The notes under the pieces are model-generated. The model did not search any database and was not told the DNA's origin. It worked only from the letters and a program-made list of their open reading frames with translations. A DNA stretch of 64,000 bases from NCBI GenBank assembly GCA_014189435.1, contig CP050293.1, forward strand, positions 5,585,001-5,649,000, in the 5' to 3' direction. Each line of letters starts with the position of its first letter. The stretch's first letter is position 1. Shown here in pieces: positions 36,901 through 45,305 of the stretch. A program made the position numbers and the translations under genes. The stretch is from Mesorhizobium loti (GTDB lineage Bacteria > Pseudomonadota > Alphaproteobacteria > Rhizobiales > Rhizobiaceae).

Positions 36901-39900
36901 CACGGCGACAGAATCAGGCGTCCGCTCGACCTGTGCCTCAAACAGCTGGACATAGTCCTGCCCCAGCAGTTCTCCGGCTTGCGTGCGGTTCCAGTCGGTC
37001 TCGATCTGGCGACGATCAACCTCGGGCAACAGCGGCAATTGCGAAAGCGTTTGCGCGGGATCGCTTGCTATGCCTTCGAGCAAGGCCTGGAACTGCCGGG
37101 CCAGCCGATCGATGGCGGCCTGCTCATGGAGATCGGCGTTGAATTGCCAGGTCGCAGCCATCCCGTCCGGGGTTTCCGACAGGTACAAAGTGAGGTCGAA
37201 TTTCGCCATCGCCCTGTCGATGGGCAGCTTCTGTGCCGCAAGATCCGGCGCGAAATCGAAAGACGGTCCCGCCAGATGATCCGGGACGTTCTGGAACGCG
37301 AACATCACCTGGAACAGGGGCGTGTGGCCGGGATCGCGCGCGACCTTCAGCTGATCGACGATGCGTTCGACGGCGACATCCTGATGCGCGTAGGCGTCGA
37401 GCGCCGTCGAGCGGATGCGACCGAGCAATTCGACGAAGGACGGGTCGCCGCCCAGCGTCGTGCGCAAAACCAGCGTGTTGGCGAAGAAGCCGATGAGCGG
37501 CTCCAGTTCCTTCCTCGGGCGATTGGCGATCGGCATGCCGACGACGCAATCATCCTGCCCGTTGTATCGGAACAGCAATGTCTTGAAGGCCGCCAGAAAG
37601 ACCATGAACATTGTCGCGTCCTGGCTTCGGCCGAGGAGCTTCAGGCGATCCGTCGTTTGCCGATCGATCTCGACCTGCACCGTGCCACCGCGATGGGACT
37701 GGACCGCCGGGCGGGGCCGATCCGTGGGCAGCGTGCAGATCGGCGGCGGGTCCTTGAGTTGCCGGACCCAGTATGCGGTCTGGCGTTCGATCTCCGCCGT
37801 CTCGAGGCTGCGTTGCTGCCAGGCGGCGAAGTCTCCGAACTGCAGCGGCAGCTCCGCGAGCGGCGACGCCCGGTTGTCATGGAAAGCTTCGTAGAGCTGC
37901 TTCAGCTCGTCATGCAGCACACCCACCGACCAGCCATCGCAGATGATGTGGTGCATCGTCAGCAGCAAGGCATGGTCCTGCTCGGCCAGCTGAACCAGGC
38001 TGACGCGAAACAACGGACCTTGCGCCAGATCGAACGGTTCAGCACTTTCCTGCGTGGCGATGCGCATGGCCTCGGCGGTTCGCGCATCCGCCTCGTGGCC
38101 GGCCAGGTCGATCGTCACCAGCCCGGTTTCCTGAAATCCGGAAACGACCTGTACAGGGTCGCCGTCGCGCAGGTGAAAGGTCGTGCGCAAGATGTCGTGG
38201 CGTCGGCGAATCTCATCGAGCGCCAAGGCCAGCGCACGCTCATCAAGCGCGCCTCTCAACCACAGCGAGGCCGACATGGTGTAAGCGCTGCCGGCGCCCA
38301 TCCGGTCGAGGAAAAAAACGCGCTGCTGGGCTGAGGAAAGCGGCGCAGGCACAGCCTCCTGTCGGCGAGGAATGCGTGTCGTTGCCTGCCCGGAGGCCGA
38401 TCCCCGCTCGAGCCGCGCCAGGCCATCCGCGACGAGGTTGGCCATCTCCTCGCCGATGCGCTGGGAAAGCCGGGCCACGGTCGGGCAGTCAAACATGCAA
38501 TCGACCGGCAATGTGATCTCGAATGTGGCATGCAGCCGGACGAGAACCTGCATTGCGGTCAGCGAATGACCGCCAAGGTCGAAGAAGTCGTCATCGATGC
38601 CGGGCGGATCGGTTCCGAGAACCTCGGCAAAGACCGCCGCTACCCGGCGCTCGATCGCGGTTCGCGCAACCACCTTGCCAGCCTGCGGCGGAACAGGTTG
38701 ACCGTCCTGTTCTTGCAGGTTCAGCGCCAGAGCCAGATACTTGCGATTGATCTTGCCGCCGGCATCGACCGGGACCTCATCCACCAGCACGATCCGTTGC
38801 GGCACCTTGGAGCGCGCCAGCCGCTCGGCGACAAAGCCGCGGATCTGCTGCGTCGACAGCACTTTCCCCGGCCTGGGAACGACCGCTGCGGCGATAGTCT
38901 CGCCAAGCACCGGATGGGGGATGCCGAAGACGACCGCCTGTTCGATGCCGGGATGGTCGAGCAGGACTTGCTCCACCAGCGCCGGTGCGATCTTTTCGCC
39001 GCCGCGATTGATGGTGTCCGCCAGGCGGCCGGAGACGAACAGATAGCCGTCTGCGTCGAGATGGCCCCTGTCTCCTGTCCGCAGCCAGCCATCGACGAAA
39101 GCCGCCTGATTGGCAGCGGGATCGCCATCGTAGCCGGGCATGACATTGGCGCCACGAATGACAATTTCGCCTCTCTCGTCCGGCATCAGGAGACGTCCGG
39201 CTTGATCCATGATGGCGATCCGCGGGCCTGCGGACCTGCCGACGGAGCCACGCTTGCGTTCGAACGGCGGCAGGCCGTTGCTGGCAATTTGCGGCGCCGC
39301 CTCGGTCATCCCGTAGGCCTCGACGAACGGTACGCCGAACACGCCTTCGATATCCGCGATCCATTGGGATGGCATTGGCGCCGAAGCCGAACGAATGAAG
39401 CGCAGCCCGGCCGCCCGCGGGTCTCCCCGGCAAAGACGGATCTGGTCGAGGATCGTGCGATGGATGGCGGGCGAGGCCGAATACCAAGTCGGTCTGAATT
39501 CTTCGAGGCCGCTGAAAAAGCCGTCGGCGGAAAAGCCCGCCAGGCTGACGTAGCAACTCCCTGAAACCAGCGACGCCAAAAGGCTGCTGATGCCATGGAT
39601 ATGGAACAGCGGCATCACGCCCAGACAGCGGTCGGTGTGCCGCAGATCCAGTGCCGCGCAGATATCCTGCGCCGAAACGCAGAGGTTTCGATGGGTCAGC
39701 GGTACCAGCTTGGGCCGCGCCGACGTGCCCGAGGTGAACAGCAGCAGCGCGGTATCGTCCGGCGTTGCGGCATCCCGTTGTGAGGCCATGTGCCGATCAT
39801 CGCGATGCGTCGCGCCGGCACCTGTCAGCAAAAAGCGCCCGGCCGCCGCACCCGGCTCGGCAAGCAGTTGCAGGACGCGGATATCGAGTGAGGCCGCCAC

Positions 39901-40245
39901 AGCAAGCAGCGGCGATTGCCAGCCATGCGGCACGATCAGCGCCGTGGCGCGCAGCGCGTCCAGCTGCGATTCAAGTTCCCGCGCCGGCCATGCGGGGTTC
40001 AAGGGAGTGCACGCCGCATTGGCTGCGACGGCCACGATCGCTACCGCGGCTTCCGCACCCTCGGGCAGCAGCAAGGCGACACGGTCGGACAGGCCGATGC
40101 CCTGCAGCGCCAGCGCTTCGCCGACATGGCGGATCTGGGCAGCCAGCCCTTCAAAGGTAAGCGCTGGCCGTCCCGCGGCCAGAAGGGCCACCGTCTGCGA
40201 ATTGTATCCGGCATGCCGGTCCACATGGTCACGTATCGTGCCCAT
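33970..40245 (-). CDS. Nonribosomal peptide synthetase A-PCP-C-A-PCP with C-terminal LDH2-family reductase
   Basis: 2091 residues. A1 (~1-510) resembles acyl/aryl-CoA ligases (FTSGTSARPK, MPLFHIHGI, YGMTEAAP). PCP1 has DDDFFDLGGHSL (~551-562). The C domain (~635-1080) has an intact HHIICDG (765-771). A2 (~1100-1620) has YTSGSTGRPKG (1256-1266), an A4 motif FSFSSSI without the usual Asp, and NGKIDRRAL. PCP2 has DNFFDLGGNSL (~1669-1679). From ~1735 to the end is a full LDH2-family NAD(P) oxidoreductase: SNHFGAAGHY with catalytic His1847, APRGKI, and GGHKGYGLAM. The SHGxxR motif reads THDIVS, so the carboxylate-binding Arg is Ser. There is no thioesterase. It is the middle gene of a three-gene cassette; product unknown. 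Confidence 0.92.
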   Translation of the reverse strand: MGTIRDHVDRHAGYNSQTVALLAAGRPALTFEGLAAQIRHVGEALALQGIGLSDRVALLLPEGAEAAVAIVAVAANAACTPLNPAWPARELESQLDALRATALIVPHGWQSPLLAVAASLDIRVLQLLAEPGAAAGRFLLTGAGATHRDDRHMASQRDAATPDDTALLLFTSGTSARPKLVPLTHRNLCVSAQDICAALDLRHTDRCLGVMPLFHIHGISSLLASLVSGSCYVSLAGFSADGFFSGLEEFRPTWYSASPAIHRTILDQIRLCRGDPRAAGLRFIRSASAPMPSQWIADIEGVFGVPFVEAYGMTEAAPQIASNGLPPFERKRGSVGRSAGPRIAIMDQAGRLLMPDERGEIVIRGANVMPGYDGDPAANQAAFVDGWLRTGDRGHLDADGYLFVSGRLADTINRGGEKIAPALVEQVLLDHPGIEQAVVFGIPHPVLGETIAAAVVPRPGKVLSTQQIRGFVAERLARSKVPQRIVLVDEVPVDAGGKINRKYLALALNLQEQDGQPVPPQAGKVVARTAIERRVAAVFAEVLGTDPPGIDDDFFDLGGHSLTAMQVLVRLHATFEITLPVDCMFDCPTVARLSQRIGEEMANLVADGLARLERGSASGQATTRIPRRQEAVPAPLSSAQQRVFFLDRMGAGSAYTMSASLWLRGALDERALALALDEIRRRHDILRTTFHLRDGDPVQVVSGFQETGLVTIDLAGHEADARTAEAMRIATQESAEPFDLAQGPLFRVSLVQLAEQDHALLLTMHHIICDGWSVGVLHDELKQLYEAFHDNRASPLAELPLQFGDFAAWQQRSLETAEIERQTAYWVRQLKDPPPICTLPTDRPRPAVQSHRGGTVQVEIDRQTTDRLKLLGRSQDATMFMVFLAAFKTLLFRYNGQDDCVVGMPIANRPRKELEPLIGFFANTLVLRTTLGGDPSFVELLGRIRSTALDAYAHQDVAVERIVDQLKVARDPGHTPLFQVMFAFQNVPDHLAGPSFDFAPDLAAQKLPIDRAMAKFDLTLYLSETPDGMAATWQFNADLHEQAAIDRLARQFQALLEGIASDPAQTLSQLPLLPEVDRRQIETDWNRTQAGELLGQDYVQLFEAQVERTPDSVAVLDRDQRLTYRELNERANRFARYFSSCGVTSETLTAVCLPRSAEVLAVLLGVWKAGGAFLPLDPDYPPDRIAFMLADAGAALLITETSLLPKFGAAFQPGASGQPAAGRAICIDACRSSVAEQDPGNPGVVAAPDALAYVIYTSGSTGRPKGAMITQANVGHYAQAMVRAVGLEPDDTWLHTASFSFSSSIRQFAVPLSCGAAVSIASAEEISDPHLLFETVRRQCVSVVDLVPSFSAGCLHVLMSLDPSVRQGLLDNRVRLMLWASEPLPGALVEKWRRLCRPATEFINMFGQTETTGIVTVHPIPVEAGTTGMIPIGRPIANTQAYVLDTSRRPVPVGISGELYVGGAGVGRGYINHSGASNLVPNPFSTGERLQRTGDLARYLPDGTIEIVGRADEQIKINGFRIEPGEIEAALHAHPEVRECLVRIVEDALEDDDIGNRKRLVAFVAVNVPHDAETLALSRRLRDFLRRLLPQYMLPQRIVILDRLPRTPNGKIDRRALLASQPQAATQSIAGIAPLGQAALHGVAPTEAETILAVVWKKVLRLEEVGLHDNFFDLGGNSLLSINIVVEAGKAGLAIDLRQLYQHQTIADLARAASQARPGQTVAAAPVDAAKVPVTIESLRAYGREALTRAGLSAQGAAIVTEVQLEASLRGQPTHDIVSIPRYATRIASGKINPHPQIRIEHDSATIAGIDGDNGPGQWVSTVAMDLAIEKAGRHGVGIVGVRRSNHFGAAGHYVWQAARKGLIGLCTTNGPLILAPTGGVTPTFGNNPLGVGIPAGRHFPILLDVAMSVAPRGKIGLSVAEGSPLPAGWILDRLGRPSTDLSDLASGLGVPIGGHKGYGLAMVMEVLAGVLTGAGFGSDHHQDRLREGSHTPDYGHFFMALDPERFMPLADFTERVDRLIEQTKNGEHAENATEILIPGEMELRTRQESLSQGVRLRSSTYKVLLAYARKAGFDAGLEIVGENQFAESHG

Positions 40246-40247
40246 CA

Positions 40248-40274
40248 GATCCCGATCCGGGATCGACGTCGATC
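40248..40274. promoter_or_regulatory. Two overlapping palindromes immediately upstream of the NRPS start
   Basis: GATCCCG-ATC-CGGGATC (40248-40264) and the 14-bp perfect palindrome GATCGACGTCGATC (40261-40274) share GATC and lie 2-29 nt before the NRPS ATG, where its ribosome site should be. They may fold the leader or bind a regulator. The remaining sequence up to the PPTase stop (40275-40343) shows nothing clear. Confidence 0.5.
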
Positions 40275-40343
40275 AGAAATACCCACCGTTCAACCCAAAT
40301 AGCCTGTGCCCGGTTCCCTGAGTGCTTGCTGGCGGCGCGGCTG

Positions 40344-41057
40344 TCAACGCGCGGAGAGCTCAAAACATGAAAACAGGGTTCCGCCGCTGCTGCCGAAGCG
40401 ACCCTCAAAACAGCGGCTGTCGATCGCCGCCAGGCGCTTTGATGGAACGATCCGGGCCCTGGCGGCGTGTTTTTCCACATCCAGTTCGACGCGAACATCG
40501 TGAAACGCCAAAAACCGGCCGGTAAGCGGGGAATACATTTTGTAGAACGCTTCCTTGATCACGAACAGAAGCTTTGGCAGGTCGCAGCCCAGACGCCTTT
40601 CAATCTCTTCCCGCCCCTCTAGTTCGGCAGCGTTGGACACCAATCGCGCCAGTTCGTACGAAAGGGGAGAATCCTCCTCGATGTCGATGCCGACGCCGAG
40701 GAATTCGGTGGATGATCCGACGGCGACGACGCACAGGCTTCGGGTATGAGAGATGGAACCGACAACGCCTGTCGGCCATAGCGGCGCACGATTGTCCCCG
40801 ATCGGGATGACGCTGCCGCCCGCGCCAAGGCCCTGCAACGCCTGCCGTGCGTAGAAGCGTCCCGCGCGAAATTCACGGCGTCGTGCCGGCACGACATTGC
40901 CCAGCGAAAGTTCTTCCTCGAGCAACAGGTCGCGATCGGCTGGTGTGAGATCGCCGCCCTCGATGACGAGGCCGTGGCCAACCAACCGCCGGACAGCTGC
41001 CACCAGCTGGACTGACGAACGATCGTCGCGGAGTTCCGGCTCAACAGGCAATGCCAT
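40344..41057 (-). CDS. 4'-phosphopantetheinyl transferase (EntD/Sfp-like)
   Basis: 237 residues from ATG 41057, with GGAG upstream. PPTase motifs: PLWPTGVVGSISHT (~92-105), GVGIDIEE (~121-128, Mg-binding Asp/Glu) and FVIKEAFYKMY (~165-175). The length and the WPxGxxGSxSH block fit the EntD group. It transfers phosphopantetheine from CoA to the two PCP domains of the adjacent NRPS, converting them to the active form. It is the first gene of the cassette. Confidence 0.92.
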   Translation of the reverse strand: MALPVEPELRDDRSSVQLVAAVRRLVGHGLVIEGGDLTPADRDLLLEEELSLGNVVPARRREFRAGRFYARQALQGLGAGGSVIPIGDNRAPLWPTGVVGSISHTRSLCVVAVGSSTEFLGVGIDIEEDSPLSYELARLVSNAAELEGREEIERRLGCDLPKLLFVIKEAFYKMYSPLTGRFLAFHDVRVELDVEKHAARARIVPSKRLAAIDSRCFEGRFGSSGGTLFSCFELSAR

Positions 41058-41380
41058 TCCTTTGCTCCGGAAAAATTTAGTAACGACTAGACACTCGCCC
41101 GCTCCTTCGTGCCGATGGCGATCGCACACTAAACACAAGGAAGTGGCAACGTCTCTCGGTCGGAAGCTTGATCAATCCATTTGTAAATTTACGACTGGCG
41201 CAGGGTTGAAAAGTCGAAACATTTCAAGTTCATTGCGCCCACTGCGCGTGTCATCCCGAAAGCAGACGAACTTTGCGCGGGCTACCTTGGCAGGCGCCGA
41301 ACCACAGCGGTAATTGACCCGGCGTCGCCAATGAGCTTGCTGATCGACTTAAGATAGTTGTGGTGATTGGGGGACAAGCC
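41058..41380. promoter_or_regulatory. Intergenic region with second copy of TTGTAAATTTACG
   Basis: A 323-bp divergent gap between the PPTase gene (minus) and a membrane protein gene (plus). The 13-mer at 41181-41193 is identical to the one at 10241-10253 and lies ~125 bp upstream of the PPTase start. The region is AT-richer than its neighbours. No other repeat, RNA gene or ORF with a ribosome site is apparent. Confidence 0.4.
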
Positions 41381-41851
41381 GTGGCCGATAGCAAGGCGAA
41401 GATTGCTCACGATAGGGCCCATGAACGCTACGAACGACAGACGGACGCCGGTATTCAGTTTGCCAAGCAGTCGTTCCAGGCGCTGCTGTTGCTTAATGGC
41501 GGGGCATGCATCGCTTTATTGGGATTTCTTGCGAACACATTCGCCAAGGAGAACGTACCCGAAGCACAGCAGCATTTGCTGACCAGCATGGTTGCATCGC
41601 TCCGCTGGTTCGCGCTCGGCGCCTTTGTGACGGTACTCGCAACAGTCGTGGCCTTCCTATCCAATCGCGGCTACGCAGACGAAGGACTGGCCAGGGAAAG
41701 GACCCAGGACCCGCCCTATCTTGTCGAGACCGCTGCGTCGCGGCGGTGGCATCTGTGGGCGACGTTTACTTTCCTGCTCTCCCTTTGCGGAGCTCTTACC
41801 GGGTTGGGGTTCTTCATGATGGGACTTATGTCTATCAACGCGTTTATCTAA
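41381..41851 (+). CDS. Three-helix membrane protein, function unknown
   Basis: 156 residues from GTG 41381, chosen because GGGGGA lies 6 nt upstream; an in-frame GTG at 41360 lacks a site. A charged N-terminal ~30 residues (HDRAHERYERQTDAG) precedes three hydrophobic segments (~33-55, ~80-98, ~122-150). I do not recognise a family. It is divergent from the NRPS cassette and could be unrelated. Confidence 0.65.
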   Translation: MADSKAKIAHDRAHERYERQTDAGIQFAKQSFQALLLLNGGACIALLGFLANTFAKENVPEAQQHLLTSMVASLRWFALGAFVTVLATVVAFLSNRGYADEGLARERTQDPPYLVETAASRRWHLWATFTFLLSLCGALTGLGFFMMGLMSINAFI

Positions 41852-41967
41852 GTCATGGCCCGCGTGTCGAAACGGCGTCTCGCGGCTACCTTGGCGGTCC
41901 CCGAGGCGTCAGCAAGCTAGACCAACTCAGGTGGTCATCTAACTATCTGAAAATGTTAGATGAAAAC

Positions 41968-42043
<76 letters not shown>

Positions 42044-42214
42044 ACTTCCGGCAGTCACCGGCGCCGTTTCCGGCGAAGAGATCCGGCGCGGGTTGGAGAC
42101 CGCGCCGTTAGTGCAGGCGGCTTCTAACCCCGCCTTTCTCAGATATCAAGCCTTCGAGAGCCGCTTTTTCTTCACAGGCCTCGAAAGCCCGCAAACGCCC
42201 GCTTTCAAGGCCGA

Positions 42215-42604
42215 TCAGACCTCGTCGTCGTCGTCGCCGACGCCGATCATGTCGGCGACGTCGTCGTCTTCTTCCTCTTCGTCGGCAAGGAAAGTGTCAT
42301 CCTCGTCGTCGCCGAGGTCGACATCGTCCTCGTCATCGCCGAGATCGGGAAGATCATCGGCCTTGACGTCCTCGTCCGCCTCTTCGAGCGAGACGACCTC
42401 AACGCCCTCTTCCTCCTCGGCGTCCACTTCCTTCTCGGCCACTTCCTCTTCCTCCTCGAGAGCGGCAATCTTGCCTTCCTCGAAATAGGAACGCGGATAG
42501 GTCTTGCCGGTGTAGGGCGAGACGATCGGGTCCTTGTTCAGGTCGTAGAATTTTCGGCCCGTCTCCGGGTCGATGCGTTTTGTGCCAAGTTCGGTTTTTG
42601 CCAC
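42215..42604 (-). CDS. FYDLN-domain acidic protein (TIGR02300 family)
   Basis: 129 residues; GTG start at 42604 with GAGG 9 nt upstream. The N-terminal half, KTELGTKRIDPETGRKFYDL then PYTGKTYPRSYF, is the conserved FYDLN domain found in alphaproteobacteria. The rest is extremely acidic: runs of Glu and Asp fill ~residues 50-129. Function is unknown in the family. It is divergent from aroA, with ~205 bp between starts. Confidence 0.9.
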   Translation of the reverse strand: MAKTELGTKRIDPETGRKFYDLNKDPIVSPYTGKTYPRSYFEEGKIAALEEEEEVAEKEVDAEEEEGVEVVSLEEADEDVKADDLPDLGDDEDDVDLGDDEDDTFLADEEEEDDDVADMIGVGDDDDEV

Positions 42605-42771
42605 GGCAAGCCTCGTCAATAAAAGAGTGGTCCCCTTAACCACAGTTTGCAGCGCTGTCAAAGCGAAAAGCCGGCGTCACAAAACCATGCATTGAAAGGC
42701 CTCGCGTCAAGTGACGACCATGGGGATGACCATTTCGGCCCGCCGTGATACGAGACCGCCGCAACAAATGA

Positions 42772-44169
<1,398 letters not shown>

Positions 44170-44225
44170 TCGATGGCAATGATTGGGCGTGGAGACTGGG
44201 GCCGGACTGGAATGTCTGCGGGACG

Positions 44226-44384
44226 GCGCCCCCCTCTGCCCTGCCGGGCATCTCCCCCACGAGGGGGGAGATCGGATGTCGGGACGGCTTTCGCCAATTT
44301 TCAACGTCGAAGAAAATGCGCCGATGTCGAAACTGCCAATCTCCCCCTCGTGGGGGAGATGTCCGGCAGGACAGAGGGGGGCGC
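44226..44384. repeat. Large inverted repeat (rhizobial intergenic mosaic element type)
   Basis: A left arm beginning GCGCCCCCCTCTG with a CATCTCCCCC...GGGGGAGAT hairpin (to ~44271) is mirrored by a right arm with ATCTCCCC...GGGGGAGAT ending CAGAGGGGGGCGC (44338-44384). About 65 bp of unique sequence lie between. The CCCTCTGxCCTGCCGGxCATCTCC consensus is a familiar intergenic repeat in Mesorhizobium-like genomes. Part of it can be read in frame upstream of cmk but it is not coding. Confidence 0.8.
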
Positions 44385-44446
44385 AAAGGATCGCTACGTC
44401 TGCCTGGTTCGTTGGGCTTCTCGATCCCGGTTTTGGTGGCCTGCAC

Positions 44447-45097
44447 ATGACACACGTCTTCACCATCGCCATCGACGGCCCCGCCGGCGCCGGCAAGGGC
44501 ACCCTTGCCCGCAGGTTGGCCGACCACTACCGGTTGAACCTTCTCGACACAGGCCTCACCTATCGCGCCGTTGCCTATGCGCTCATCCAGCACGCGCTGC
44601 CGCTCGACAATGTCTCGGCCGCCGAGACCGCTGCCCGCCAGGTCAATCTGGCGAAGCTCGACCGGACGGTCTTGTCAGCGCATGCGGTCGGCGAGGCAGC
44701 CTCGAAGGTCGCCGTGTACGCGACAGTGCGGCGCATCCTCGTCGAAAAACAGCGCGACTTCGCCAAGACGCCGCCGGGTGCGGTGCTCGACGGGCGCGAC
44801 ATCGGCACCGTCGTCTGTCCCGACGCCGACATCAAACTCTATGTGACGGCGAGCGCCGAGGTGCGGGCACGGCGGCGGCTGGCCGAGATCGAGAGCATCG
44901 GCGGGACCGCTGATTTCACCGAGATTCTCGCCGATATCGTGCGCCGCGACGAGCGCGACATGGGCCGTGCGGACTCACCTTTGAAGCCGGCGACCGACGC
45001 GCACTTGCTTGATACCAGCGAAATGGCTATAGAAGCCGCGTTTCTTGCAGCCATGGCGATCATAGACGACGTGCTGGCCAAGAGAGACAAGGCCTGA
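44447..45097 (+). CDS. cmk: Cytidylate kinase
   Basis: 216 residues from ATG 44447. P-loop [15 protein letters not shown] (~12-26), CMP-binding [11 protein letters not shown] (~34-44), [20 protein letters not shown] (~117-136) and [12 protein letters not shown] (~164-172). It phosphorylates CMP and dCMP. The aroA-cmk-rpsA order is a conserved alphaproteobacterial cluster. I placed the start after the intergenic repeat; upstream in-frame ATGs run through repeat sequence. Confidence 0.95.
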   Translation: MTHVFTIAIDGPAGAGKGTLARRLADHYRLNLLDTGLTYRAVAYALIQHALPLDNVSAAETAARQVNLAKLDRTVLSAHAVGEAASKVAVYATVRRILVEKQRDFAKTPPGAVLDGRDIGTVVCPDADIKLYVTASAEVRARRRLAEIESIGGTADFTEILADIVRRDERDMGRADSPLKPATDAHLLDTSEMAIEAAFLAAMAIIDDVLAKRDKA

Positions 45098-45305
45098 TCC
45101 GGGTTTTCCCTCGTGTTCCGATTGTCGGAGGCGAAGAAAATACCCATATCGGGCACGAACCAGCCTGCCAGCATTCTTCATGCGCCGGAATTGCCGCTTA
45201 AAGAGCGGCCCAGGGCTTTTGTAGCCCGGAACGCCGGCAGGCCAACGCAACGCTAACCCACGGCGCCCGTCCCGCTTCTAGATGCGGGGCACTCCAGGAG
45301 AAACA

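Noticed and set aside
36979..38334. 451-codon frame antisense to the NRPS condensation domain
   Set aside because: Artefact of GC-rich third positions; no start signal or family.
44183..44446. Longer start for cmk (in-frame ATGs from 44183)
   Set aside because: The extension is made of an intergenic inverted repeat and lies before the P-loop; ATG 44447 gives the usual CMP kinase length.
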